Source of the DNA: Vanessa cardui
Taxonomy: Eukaryota; Arthropoda; Insecta; Lepidoptera; Nymphalidae
DNA: 64,000 nucleotides
Assembly: GCF_905220365.1 (NCBI RefSeq)
Contig: NC_061127.1
Coordinates: 5,084,001 to 5,148,000, forward strand
Direction of reading: 5' to 3'
In this document: positions 46,161-57,660 of the stretch, one piece after another
How the letters are laid out: each line of letters starts with the position of its first letter
How positions within the stretch are numbered: the stretch's first letter is position 1
Translations under genes and position numbers: made by a program
Notes under the pieces: model-generated
What the model saw: only the letters and a program-made list of their open reading frames with translations
The model's database searches: none
What the model was told of the DNA's origin: nothing

Positions 46161-46519
46161 TGTCATGGTAGTTTGTATTTATATAAATTATTTTATTCAA
46201 TGATGATCAATGATTTGATCATATTTTATACTTACGGGTTGATCGACATATAAATGCATCGTAATAGTCGTAATAGACATCTGTTGGTTATTTTAAATGA
46301 TACGGATGAAATAATCACTTTCTCCGTGACAAAATACTTGTACGTACTTATTTTCATGACAATCGGTTGAATGGTGTAGATATATTTATATCGCAGCGCT
46401 ACTTGGTGGCGAGTTACATCAATGGGGATAGCATAATCTCTTTATTCATTAGTTCTTAATGATCGATCAAATAGTTTCTGAGTTTATCGATGACGCACAT
46501 ACAAACACATCTACTTTTG

Positions 46520-46760
46520 TATATAGATAGCCTATCATTTGCGCAATCACATGTTTTTCCTGTATACCAATTTTTATAAAGATCGGTGCATCTGTTCTCG
46601 AGTTGTAGCAGAACATACAGACAGACAAAATTGTCACTAATGGTAAAAATTATGTCAGTCAATTATAAAAAGAATACTTATGACGAATTACGACAAAAAT
46701 AAGTGTACAGGCAGACTCTAGAGATTTATATAGTAGTACAGATTTAGTATTCACGTGCGA
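46520..46760 (-). repeat. Possible terminal part of the same Helitron or of a related element
   Basis: Contains 'agatcggtgcatctgttctc' and 'aacatacagacagacaaaat', blocks common near insect non-autonomous element ends, and ends with 'tttatatagtagtacagatt'. The position beside the Helitron relic suggests it is the outer end of that insertion. Confidence 0.35.
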
Positions 46761-46769
46761 TAGCTTTAT

Positions 46770-47810
46770 TATTAGCGTATTTCATGTACAACTTTGGTGT
46801 TTCTCTACCGATTTCTATGCTTCTTTTTTATGGAATAGTTAATACTGTTAACTTTTTTAATCTGGGATGATTGAGAGTGTTATAAAAGCAGGAATAGACA
46901 AATATAATCAGAAAGCTTCGAACTACTAAGCTATTGGGAGTGACACGTGTTATTGTGAGTCAACCATTATAGATAGACAAAGGCTGTCATGTGATATTTT
47001 TTACATAATTTTAAGGAGAACATTTCCGTTATACACAATTTCTATGTAGCTTTAACCATTAAGGATGTACACGCGACGGAATATTATTAAATATTTCATG
47101 TACAGAATTGACATCCTTACAGATTTATTATAGGTATAGATTTCAAATCCTATGACAGGTTTTGTTTTTATTTAATTTTACTGAAAACTGATGAAACCTG
47201 TTTTAATTCAAAATTCAATAGTTCTCTATTAACGGCCAGTAACTTTTTTCTGCTCTCTAAAAGTAATTCTTTATTAAATTGTAGCAATTGGTACAGCGTC
47301 CCATAATCACAGCGACAAAATTCGGCTTGCGGTAATAAAATATGAGATTAGGGTCATATATAATAAAAAAAAACATAACATAGTTATGCTTTTCATATCA
47401 ATAGTCTGACAGCGGGTGAATCCGAGAAGCGCACCTACTTATATAATAATATTATATATCATAAAATATTCTTCGAAGCGAGCTACTTTTAAAAAAGGGT
47501 TTCTGAACGATGCGCGCCTTCCGTACTATTTAGACCTGTAATGGCTTGATTTGTTTTGTAAGTTAAATAATTTTAATAGTATTTCAAATGTAAATACAAT
47601 AATTTGGTACCATTGATATTAGTTCTGATGTTGGGTCCAGGAGGTGGAAAGCAGATTTAGGTAATGGAGAGTAAAGCCATTGTACATCAAAGTTATTTGA
47701 TCTGTTTTAATGAATTCGTTTATTCCATGAAGACCCAAATTAGTTAAGGAGAATATACGTTTCTTCGATGCAATGTACTATTTTTATTTGTATGTTTAAA
47801 GATTGGGTAC
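46770..47810. other. Unassigned sequence
   Basis: No gene or recognised repeat was found. Confidence 0.45.
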
Positions 47811-47816
47811 TAAGGT

Positions 47817-48000
47817 AATAACGACACCGCAGCAAAAACAAAAAAAAGCAAAACTGCGAATGCGCCAATATCGGTTAGGTTAGGCTACGATTTATTTTTT
47901 CTTTTAAATATAAATATATAAGAACCTAAATAAATAAATAAAACCTCACCTATATTGGCGCATTCGCAGTACCTACTTTTTTATTTTTTTGCTGCAATGT
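47817..48000. mobile_element. MITE with about 55-bp terminal inverted repeats
   Basis: The left end 'gacaccgcagcaaaaac' and right end 'tttttgctgcaatgtc' are inverted. Further in, 'actgcgaatgcgccaatat' pairs with 'atattggcgcattcgcagt' exactly. The interior is AT-rich and non-coding. A diverged relative is at 13818-13957. Confidence 0.85.
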
Positions 48001-48654
48001 CATTAATACGTCAGTACACATTGTAAATGTAAATAATAATAATACAATTACGATAAGATTGCATCGATGTTCTTTAATATTGAAGGGTAATCAAATTTAA
48101 ATTGCTTCGCTTAATACATTGCTAAGCGCTCTTAAGCCGCTTGCATTTTACGAGATAATGCTTTCATTATCAACTACTCTCGCCTCCGTTATAAATGATA
48201 ACAGCTTAATATTAAAGTGAAGATGTAACTTATATTACGGGTGTTTTTCTTAAGCTTGAATTTCGCGATTACGCTGGGGAAAAGCCGAATAAAAGTTTAA
48301 GGTGAGGGTCTATGAGGAAATTGACAATAAAAGCAGGGATCAACAAAGGCCATGAATAAAAAGTTAGCCAACGATTTTCAAGATAGTCTTGAGTGTTGAA
48401 TGTTTTATTTTAAATAATATATACATAGAATAATATAAATATACCGAGCTGATAGGATTGAAGACTAAACTAATGTTAAATTAATAAAACAGGGCTTAAT
48501 AAATGGCTTCGAGCTAAATACATTTTTTAGATTTATCTTTTTGCTAATTAAAACTTTAGTGGTGTTAAATTTTTGAGATTATAGTTTAAAGTTTTACTAA
48601 AAAGATACGCAAAAGATATTTATGTATTTTATCCTCTGTTTCTTATAACTGCTG

Positions 48655-48985
48655 TCACAAGGTCACAGATCCAGAGGCCTTGGGTTCAAATCCAAAATTT
48701 GGCCGATAAAAGTTCTTGGGTATGTGTGTTTATCTCCCGTTCTTCAAGAAGCAGGAAAATCCGTTGGTTCTGAGCCTGATCTCTTGCGGACGTGTTGAAT
48801 TATTTATCCAATCCGATTATGTGTGTGCATCTATGTCTGTAAATACCTATGTGCACATTATAACCTGCGTAGTTACCATATTTGTGAATACCTACGTGAA
48901 CATTATGAACTGCATAGTTAGCTGATCTCACTTCAGTTTGCCACCTTGGTTGACATCGGTTAGGACGATTTCATTATACATACAA
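48655..48985 (+). repeat. tRNA-derived SINE (second family)
   Basis: The plus-strand head fragment has the B box 'ccttgggttcaaatccaaa'. The body includes 'ggttctgagcctgatctctt' and 'cctgcgtagttacc', repeated in altered form as 'actgcatagttagc', and the 3' 'catcggttaggacgattt'. The partially repeated 50-bp segment within the body (about 48838-48920) looks like an internal duplication. The 69-codon ORF here is part of the SINE. Confidence 0.7.
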
Positions 48986-49265
48986 ATCGGTATAACTCAT
49001 ATTTTTTTGTTTAGAATTTTTTTTCCATCAGGAAACAAAAATGACAATTCATATATAAAAAGATATTTATGTTAATAATTTCGTGAGTTTTCATTTACTG
49101 GGTAAATACATATATCTAATCAAAATTATATTGTCAAATAATAATTAAATAATGTTATAATTAAAAATAAACTTTCAAGTTAAATAATTTAACATTATTA
49201 CGTTCAATCTAGTGTATTATATTCTAGTGATAAAAATTGCAAGCTACGAACCCTTAATGTAAGGT

Positions 49266-49475
49266 GTGTTGCGTTGGTGAGTGCAAGCCCTACTCAGTAT
49301 CACCATTTCCCATTCATCTCTTAATCTGTCTATAAACAGATGTTCGTTTTGTAGTTTTCTAGTTTGAAAAGCCAGTAAGCACGAAGGACATAACATCTTA
49401 GTTTCACATCTTATAAATGTTACGGTGTCAATGTCTTTACAGTACTACCACCATTTACCACCAAGTTTCCTGTTA
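49266..49475 (+). repeat. Family B repeat, old copy
   Basis: Plus-strand degenerate copy: 'gtgagtgcaagccctact', 'cacgaaggacataacatctt' and 'taccaccatttaccacca'. It is strongly diverged. Confidence 0.55.
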
Positions 49476-49993
49476 TGGCTCATCTTCCCACTAAATTACA
49501 ATAAAAAATTATTTAAAAGTAATCTGAGTCGAAACCTTTCAATCATCTAACAAAATTATAAAAGCATTTATATATTTACGACAATATTGTCTGGCTCATC
49601 GATCAGCTGAGAGACAATAATTACGATGGACCGAGTTGTTTGTTCTGCCCATACTATCCGGAATTACTGTTTGTTCGCAAAAATAAACGCGGTATTCTTC
49701 TTTCTCGTGACGCAAGCTATAAACGCGCGTTTTCTGATCTATAAAATCTGATTTCGTGGAATAAAACATTCAAAAGACGGATCAATCGTTTGGTTACTAT
49801 TGGTATGTTATTTAAGTGTAATAAAATTATAAAAAAGATAATACAGTTTTACGTCAAATTATTCTAGAATAATCAACTAAACAACACATAACTTCTAATT
49901 GTTCAAACATATTTACTTTTATGTATAACATTATTTATTTTGAATATAAAATTAACAAATCCGCAACTACTGTTAGTATATAGCGATCTAAAT

Positions 49994-50100
49994 CAAAAAC
50001 TACTTTATTCAAGTAGGCTTTTCCAAGCACTTTTGAAACGTCATTTTACAGAACTATATTACGTAAAGCTAGCACTACTACGAAGGTCTTACCAGCTGTA
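49994..50100 (-). repeat. LINE family C 3' end fragment
   Basis: The minus-strand terminal ~100 bases of the family ('tttattcaagtaggctttt', 'aagcacttttgaaacgtcat'). Confidence 0.65.
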
Positions 50101-50456
50101 ATATTCTCGCACAGATGTACCGTATTTATGCTGTGACGTAGGTCAGGCGTTTACTGGCGCTTGAGCCATTTGATACATTACATCATAGCATACGTATTTC
50201 AATTCAAACTTATATTTACCAAGTTTTGCTAGAAATAATATTTAACTATTTAATTTGAGCTAAATATACGGCAATAAATTATACAGCTACATTATAAAAA
50301 ATACGTATTTGCTGCGGAATCGTAATATTAATCTGTTTTATTATTACATAAATATATTTAATATATAAATATACTGTTAGGCCTTCTGACACATTTGAAA
50401 AAGACAGTTTCGTGCTTAATCCTCCATGCAGCTTAAATGCCTGTTGGTGGATAAAA

Positions 50457-50730
50457 TCAAAAAATCAAAATAATCTTTATTCAAGTGGGCTTTTACAAGC
50501 AAAGGCTTTAAGTGAAGCTACCACCGGTTCCGAAAATAGATTCTACCGAGAAGAACCAGCAAGAAACTCAGTAGTTACTCTTTTTCAACATTTAAAAAAA
50601 AATAATGTTAGTTAATACAATTATTTAAATTAACCTATCATGCGTAGAAGTCAACCGGTATTAATTCCACGCTTTTTTATCATCTACAAAATCTTGTATC
50701 GAGTAATAAGCCTTTTTTACATAGACAAGT
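50457..50730 (-). pseudogene. LINE family C 3' end
   Basis: Minus-strand copy, fuller than 49994: 3' tail 'tttattcaagtgggctttta', UTR 'agattctaccgagaagaacc', then coding remnant 'ccacgcttttttatcatcta' and 'aaaatcttgtatcgagtaat' (Tyr-Ser-x-Gln-Asp-Phe region). Together with 49994-50100 it makes two same-orientation copies 360 bases apart. Confidence 0.75.
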
Positions 50731-51416
50731 GAAGATTCTAAATAGATATGAACGTGCAACTCTCTCAGTTTGTGTAAAGGATTGTTATAAATTTAGATTA
50801 ATGCTTACACATAGTCTTCTTAATGCATCCTAATAAGTAAGTACTTGAATTATAATCCTCATTATTATTTCGTGTTGCTACGCTGGTACATACATTATGT
50901 TCGTATCGTAGATAGGGCTTGACCTAATCCAGTGTTATTACAGGCATAGGATTCCTTTTTACAACTTCAGCGAGTCTGAACAGATACATTATCAGTTCAG
51001 CACAGTATTTGTATATATGCCGTTCCGTTCTAATTTAAAATAAATATTTTATGACATATTCGTAATATCTGAAAAATGAACTAAAAGCTTGGTTTAAAAT
51101 TTCATCGTACATCTAAACGATACAGAACACGATACGACTATATAAAATTCTCTCATAAAATTCGTGTAATGCTAAAATTGTTGCTTCGAGCGTATGCAGA
51201 AATTTCCATTCTCTTAGCAACAAAAATGTAAACCAGTCTTGTCTCAAAGTTAAGCTAAGGCCAGATAGATAAAAATCATTATTTTATTTTGATTATCAAT
51301 TCGAAGTACTGCCACGACACAGACATACTTTCAAATTTATAGTATAAGTATAGATAGTCAATCATTTTCAAATGTAAATTATGTAGCAAGAGCATTTAAA
51401 GTAATTTTCGTTTAAG

Positions 51417-51533
51417 AGCTGAGATGGCCCAGTGGTTAGAACGCCTGTATCGTAACCGATGATTTTGAGTTCAAACCCAGGCAAGCACTATATATATGTA
51501 TATATATGCTTAATTTGTGTTTATAATTAACCT
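51417..51533 (+). repeat. Metulj-like SINE head, plus strand
   Basis: tRNA-like head 'gagatggcccagtggttaga', B box 'gagttcaaacccaggc', and the first body block 'gcttaatttgtgtttataat'. It stops at 51533, where the opposite-orientation copy begins. Confidence 0.8.
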
Positions 51534-51540
51534 CGTAGCG

Positions 51541-51818
51541 TAGCCTGTACATTTCCCACTGCTGAAATAAGGCCTCCTCTTCCATTAAGGAGAGGGTTTG
51601 GAATATATTCCATGCGGTTTAGTGGAATGCACATGTGGCAGAATTTCGATGAAATTAGACACATGCAGGTTTCCTCAAGACGTTTTCCTTCACCGCCGAG
51701 CACGAGATTATATTATGAATTATAAACACAAATTAAGCACATATGGTGCTTGCCTGGGTTTGAACCCGCGGTCATCGGTTAAGATGCTCGCGTTCTAACC
51801 ACTGGTCCAACTCAGCTC
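51541..51818 (-). repeat. Metulj-like SINE, near full length, minus strand
   Basis: Complete minus-strand copy from the 3' block ('ctgtacatttcccactgctg') to the head ('ttctaaccactggtccaact'). Its head pairs with the plus-strand head at 51417-51533, forming an inverted repeat of about 115-bp arms. Confidence 0.85.
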
Positions 51819-51829
51819 CATAATTAATT

Positions 51830-53035
51830 AAATTACATACTACCCTTATGAAGTACTCTATATTATAAAACAATGTCTCTGCACGGATTCCTAAATTGAA
51901 TAAACTCAAAATACACCGAACGGATTTTTATACAGTTTTCACCAATGAAATCATTCATCATATTTCTGGAAATTTTAGTTTTACAATTCATTACGGTTTT
52001 ATGTAAATTGGCTAAAATATGGCGATGTTAGTTGTAAATGTCGGTAAAAATATTCCAATCGGGAGCTTCACTAACGAGCACCCCTTAAACCAATATTGTA
52101 GTTATATCGATTACAATATCAACGATTTATCTTGACCCTTCTCGTTCCAAGCCAGGACTGGTATAGAATATGAATTACGAGTATTTTCAATTGGGTATTA
52201 TAATGTTATCTCAGGCCTGATTTCATGTAAAAGTCTATTAATGTATACCTGTAATACCTTAATTTAATTAATCCTAGGAAATTTTATAAGCATGTTTAGT
52301 TAAATTCGTACTTATGTGTGCGTGTGCCGCGTGTATTATAAATCGAAGTATTAGGTTGCTTTTTTATCGATATTTTTCAAATATTACTAGTTATTCTGTA
52401 CATAGACACAAGATATATTTCTAGATCTAGGATACTATAACCATGACATCATCACCAAAGTACTCCGCTAAGAAAGGTTATTTAATAAATAATATTACTT
52501 CAAGGGTCCACCCCGCTTATTATTAGACTGATAACTTTGTATGAATTCTACTCATATGAGCGAACTATATATGCATGCGTCTTTACCAACAAATGTTAAG
52601 GCAGTGTTTAATTAAACTATACTATATATTTTTCAATCGAATGTTTACATAAACACATATCGCTCTTTCTATCATATTTACAGCGTTTATAAATAAGGCC
52701 GGAAGAGTTTCCAGAACTATCTGGCTAATTAGTTTGTGTACAGGGTATCCAGTACGTATGTCTTCCAACTTTGTAACCGCTGTTGGTTGGAAGTTTGTTG
52801 TCTCACGGAAACGTACGTGGCTAGTATAAGCTATGCATATACGTTGATTAAAACTAAATTAAGATATGAAATAATGTAAGATAACAACACGAACATGTTC
52901 ATTTATACATCTTGGTTACCTAAACTTTGAAATGGCGGCCAATAAAACGCACGTCATGGCCACCTCAGTCTTCAATAATAATAAGAAGAAGAAACTGTCA
53001 GCCAATCGTCTTCTATTTCAAGCTTGAGTTCAGTT
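51830..53035. other. Unassigned sequence
   Basis: No gene or recognised repeat was found. Confidence 0.45.
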
Positions 53036-53039
53036 CCAA

Positions 53040-53500
53040 TACCTTCTTCAGATATTAATTTACCTGGTGTCATGATCTCCACTCTAGATCATGTCTGTTT
53101 TGACAGTTAACAGTCCATCACAATACTTCACCAGCCCTATACCACTTCAATGTAGTAATTTTGCCAACTATGTCGGCTGTCGTAACTCCAATTGTTTTCC
53201 TTATAATAACATTTCTGATTTTAGCCTTTAAAGATACAATCTGATTGGTTTAAATTCGAACATAGCTGGGTCCATAGCACGCTGTCCGACCTCGAATTTG
53301 TGGACTACCTGCAATTATTATCCACATTTCGGCTAAAAACATATTTCCAACAGAATAATGATTTTGACATGAGTTCGATCTACTCTCAACTCGTTTCTCT
53401 AGGATAATAAAAGTCCTTCTTGTGTTCTATTCTATAATGTTCCATTAGCAGTTGGCAAGGTTACCCTAAAAACATCCTCAATGTACGTCAATCTGATACT
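53040..53500 (-). pseudogene. RTE-type LINE reverse-transcriptase C-terminal relic
   Basis: Minus-strand, frameshifted fragments read Gly-Gln-Arg-Ala-Met-Asp-Pro-Ala-Met (about 53275), then Lys-Ile-Arg-Asn-Val-Ile-Ile-Arg and Leu-Lys-Trp-Tyr-Arg-Ala-Gly (about 53150-53225). This matches the GQRAMER...KIRNEEIRRRT...LKWQWAG order of RTE-family ORFs. It is decayed beyond function. Confidence 0.6.
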
Positions 53501-53544
53501 AAGTAAGAAAACTTATTTAATAATTTAATCAAACATTGTCCGCA

Positions 53545-53888
53545 GACATTTTTAACTTTGCCGTTACGTGAATTCAAATCCTTTACAAAAAATACGTTGG
53601 TAATAAAGGCATATTATTCGATACAAGATTTTGAAGATGATAAAAAAGCTTGGAATTAATACCTATGTTGACTTCCAAGCAGGATACATTATATACATAT
53701 ATTGTATTTAACTAATAACATTGTATTTTTTAAATGTTGATAAAGAGTAACTTCTGAGTTTTTGCCGGTTCTTCTCGGTAGAATCTACTTTCCGAACGAG
53801 TAGTAGCTTCACCTAATTGTTAAATGATTATTCAAAAGTGCTTGTAAAAGCCCACTTTAATAAAGTTTAGTTTGATTTTGATTTTTTT
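53545..53888 (+). pseudogene. LINE family C 3' end
   Basis: Plus-strand copy with 'taataaaggcatattattcg', 'atacaagattttgaagatga' (Tyr-Tyr-Ser-Ile-Gln-Asp-Phe), UTR 'ttcttctcggtagaatctac', and end 'ccactttaataaagttta' plus 'gtttgattttgatttt'. It is close in sequence to 28290-28622. Confidence 0.78.
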
Positions 53889-53889
53889 A

Positions 53890-56095
53890 AACATAATGAA
53901 AAGCTGTCGGTAAAACAGTCAAGCTTAGATTAAAAAGAAAATAGTAACAAACGTCTAATTAAAAATTTGCTACCGTTCATAAACACAACAGTACAATATA
54001 CGCACCTCATGCAGTTTCACGTGTAGATAGCAAAATGAATTCGCAAGCTTCACAATTGAATTCAGTTGTTAGAAACTGTTAATCAATCACCGGTTCTCCT
54101 CTGGGATTAATTGGAAATTGTAACTGTATTCACTGCTCTGAAATCCTAATTAAGCCACGTCCTAACAAATGACCAGCCGCTGAACACAGATAATGAAATC
54201 AGATTAAATTTTAAATATGTAATCCACATAACAAAATCGCATTTGATTTTATTATGAGGTTTATCCGTTTAATCAATATATCATTTCACTTACTGACTGT
54301 CAATTTCTGAAATGATGCCAAGCCAATTAGCTAATCCGCCTAAATGCTTAACGCTCATTGGTCGCTCATAACATCATCGTCTGCTAAGCCAATGGCTACT
54401 CAATTTAAAGACAAATTAGTCAATCGTGAATAAAATAATTCAAAATTGAATTAGGAAACGTCGAAATCAAATTTCGAAGATATTGTAATAGGGCCGAATT
54501 CTTCCCGTAAGGAATTACGAAATTATTTTTTTTTAATATATAAATTATACCCTTTATAGAGTTTCTCGGTATAGTATATCCAACATAGGTGTGTATTATC
54601 TACAACTACTGATTATTATATACTGAATATACTCAATATTGAACATTAATATTATATAATGTGTCACATAGTGGCATTAAACCCCTTTCTATAGATTTAA
54701 AATAAACATTTTAAAGGCCTAAAAGTATATTTATATTTTTTTCTGTGTTGAGTGTAACAATTTTAAATACATCACTACAGGTGAGTTAACATTAAATACA
54801 AGAGTACTATTAAAATTCCAGATTGAACCAGTTAAATCGTTCATTACCCTTGTATAAATAAAATCAACAGCGATAAAAACTCAACATGTACTATAATTTA
54901 TGTTGTTTGATTTTTTAAAGCTTTCGCACCTTTACCTATTTTTATTTGAAAAATTTTAATTCAGGAGTATTATTCGTGAAACATTTTTAACCTCGCAGGA
55001 TAACCATACTTGTTATAAGACTTTTCTCTGACATCCCTTAATACATTTAGTTATAAGTAATTACGTGAAGTCTAACGTGAGTTTAAGATTAAGTTTTTCA
55101 TATGAAAATTTCTTAAATACTTTCGTATTTCTTACATACTTGATAATGTAATGTATGTTATAATTGTTATCTATATACGCAACTAAAACAAGTTACAAAT
55201 ATAAACTTCTTACAATACTGCTTTTAAAACTGAATACCAGAAAACGTATACTTTTCTATTGTGAGGTTAAACTCTCAAGAATTTTATGTGTCCTAATGGA
55301 TATTAAAACACTAACGACTATGGGAACGTCTTGGAAATCAGCTGATCACCTTTACGCGGTTCTAAAATTAATTTTTTAAATTTATCATTAAAAACAAACA
55401 TTACTCAACAAAAATACGCCAGTTATTCAGTCTGAGGAATTTCGTAGGTAGAATTTTAACAGTCAACAAGAAAGTGTTGCTTCTATGTTAAATAAAATTG
55501 CTGTATTTATAATCGGGAATCATTTTCTATAAATAAATTCAGAAAGAATAAAATTAACTTTTAAATGAGTTTTATACGGCATGAAGAGGATTTCATTTTG
55601 AATTATTGTACAGTTAAGTTTTTGTGCAGTGAAGTGTATTTTTAGTTAATTAATTTAATTAAGCTGCGCTATTTTATTTCACATTTTTCACTCGTTTGAG
55701 TTTTAATCAAATCAAGTGGCGTTCAGCGTTCTCGTATAAAGTTTATAACTCAACTTTAGAAAAACTTCAGAAAAAAGAAATTACGTAATTGAAGAACTAC
55801 CGAGGCGTATTTGATTAAAGAGCTCGGACTCCGATTCAACTTTTTTTTTACACAAAAAAGTAATAAGTTTTTATTATCAAGTCTTTTTAAGGTTCGTCTT
55901 GTAATATTATTAAAATTACGAAAGTACATTCGCAAACGAAATTCATATGGCTTATAATTTTTTTAGTAATATTTAACAAAAGGCTAAGCACGATTATTTT
56001 CAACACTATGCCTTAATCGAAATTTAATTCATTCTAAAGTCGTTTTTTATGTCAATGCCTTATAATGAACAAACTTCAAGTCTGAGAAAACTAAT
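53890..56095. other. Unassigned end of the large intron
   Basis: No exon, repeat or RNA gene was supported. It leads to the U12 branch site at 56096. Confidence 0.5.
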
Positions 56096-56115
56096 TTCCT
56101 TAACGTAAGCTATAC
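56096..56115 (+). promoter_or_regulatory. Ca-alpha1T: U12-type branch site and AC 3' splice site
   Basis: TTCCTTAAC at 56096-56104 is a perfect U12 branch-site consensus. The intron ends in AC at 56114-56115, 12-13 bases after the branch adenosine, inside the usual window. There is no polypyrimidine tract between branch site and exon, as is typical for minor introns. An AG at 56108-56109 is only 5-7 bases from the branch A and is probably skipped. Confidence 0.93.
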
Positions 56116-56227
56116 ATGGTTCGAAAGAATATCAATGCTGGTGATATTACTGAACTGCGTCACACTGGGAATGTACCAGCCCTGCGTTGATGACCAATGC
56201 ATCACCAACAGATGTAAAATTCTACAG
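56116..56227 (+). CDS. Ca-alpha1T: T-type calcium channel alpha-1 subunit, coding exon 2 (segment IS1)
   Basis: The first base completes Pro77. Then come residues 78-114: Trp-Phe-Glu-Arg, followed by the first transmembrane segment of domain I (about residues 82-97, Ile-Ser-Met-Leu-Val-Ile-Leu-Leu-Asn-Cys-Val-Thr-Leu-Gly-Met). The extracellular S1-S2 loop has three cysteines (Cys100, Cys105, Cys110) that are typical of T-type channels. It ends Cys-Lys-Ile-Leu-Gln in phase 0 at CAG then GTAAGC, a strong standard donor. The match to animal T-type channels is nearly residue for residue. Confidence 0.95.
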
Positions 56228-56880
56228 GTAAGCGTTTAAAATCATTATATTATATACATATTTTACTAAAACATAATGCTGCTTATAAACATTTTTCCTA
56301 TAGTGAATAGATAATGAGGCGTTACATCATATGTCGCGAGGATTAGATTACTTTGTACATCCTTCAAGCAAAAAAACATAAAACAATATTTTTTGCATTA
56401 CGTTGAATATAATTGATGGATGAATCAAACTATCAGGCTTAAAAATAATATTTGTGTAATATAAATGTGTGTAATTTATTATAATATTGTTTTTATTATA
56501 GTAATATTATTTTAATCATTTTCATGATAAGTGTACATTTGTTTTTATATTTAAATAAGATGCTAATATTTAGTCTGATGGTAAACAGCTTGTTTATTGT
56601 TAAATAAAATCTTAATACAATCTTCATCACAACATTGAAAATTTTGCTTATCTTAATTATAAATATTTATAAATTATCGTCATAATATACATATATTGTC
56701 ATTTATAATGTCGATAACGATAATGATTTCTTGCAATCTGATTGGTTTAAATTTGCCATGAAAAATATAAATCAATCAATGGAAACAAAGCTCATAATAT
56801 CTCTTGATAAAAAAAATAGTTGTAATTACTTGAGCAATGAATAATGATTTTGTTATATTAATCGTGTATTAATGTTTCAG

Positions 56881-57014
56881 GTTTTCGATGACATAATATT
56901 CGCATTTTTCACCCTTGAGATGACAATTAAAATGGTGGCGATGGGTGTTTACGGGCACGGCACGTACCTTGCCGACTCTTGGAATAGATTAGATTTCTTT
57001 ATTGTTATGGCTGG
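56881..57014 (+). CDS. Ca-alpha1T: T-type calcium channel alpha-1 subunit, coding exon 3 (segments IS2-IS3)
   Basis: Residues 115-158 plus two bases of Gly159. It starts after 'aatgtttcag' and ends at 'gctgg' then GTAAGG (phase 2). S2 spans about 116-136 (Phe-Asp-Asp-Ile-Ile-Phe-Ala-Phe-Phe) and includes Glu127 and Lys131, the conserved counter-charge positions. A short loop has Gly-His-Gly-Thr-Tyr. S3 begins at Asn149-Arg150-Leu-Asp152-Phe-Phe-Ile-Val, with Asp152 the invariant S3 acid of voltage sensors. The preceding intron is a 653-base GT-AG intron with no repeat that I could detect. Confidence 0.95.
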
Positions 57015-57183
57015 GTAAGGCATTATATTATACACAGGCTGAATACTACTGGTAATAAAAAGTAAATAGCATAATAGGTAGCTTTGAGGAAATTACTTAT
57101 TCCACTAACGGTTACATTGTTTTTATTATATAAGACCTACTGGTGACTAATCTTGAGAACTTTGATGTCATGCCTCTTGTTTT

Positions 57184-57405
57184 TTTTACGGTCGGATGAG
57201 CATATGGGCCACATGATGGTCACCATTACCCATAGACAATGACGCCGTAAAAGATATTAACTATTCCTTAAATCGTCAATGCGCCACTAACCTTAGGAAC
57301 TAAGATATTATGTCCCTTGTGCCTATAGTTATACTAGCTCACTCACCCTTCAAACCGGAACACAACACCTACCCAGAACGGCTTGCACAAAGCCCTACCA
57401 CCAAG
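57184..57405 (-). repeat. Family B repeat in intron 3
   Basis: Minus-strand copy 170 bases after exon 3: T run, 'gatgagcatatgggccacat', 'cgccactaaccttaggaact', 'gcacaaagccctaccaccaa'. A central block is deleted. Confidence 0.85.
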
Positions 57406-57440
57406 TTCACTAGTAGTACTCATTCAACGCAACAACATGC

Positions 57441-57660
57441 TTTTTGGGAGAAGAATATTTGATGAGTGAGTTGTATCTACTCGGACGTACATATGTGTAC
57501 GAAACCCTGTCACCAAAGTATTGAGTTCGTATTACTTTGTTACTGTTCGAGGCACGAGTGCGCCAATTACAAGCACAAGGGACAAAATATCGCAGATCAA
57601 TATTGGTAGTACATTGAAGGTGAAAGGAATGTTTTAAATTTCTCACAGTACCTGTCTATT
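57441..57660. repeat. Mosaic of diverged family B pieces
   Basis: The first ~90 bases ('atttgatgagtgagttgtat', 'cgaaaccctgtcaccaaagt') are minus-oriented family B. The rest ('caagcacaagggacaaaata', 'gaaggtgaaaggaatgtttt') is plus-oriented. The 78-codon minus ORF here is by chance. Confidence 0.5.
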
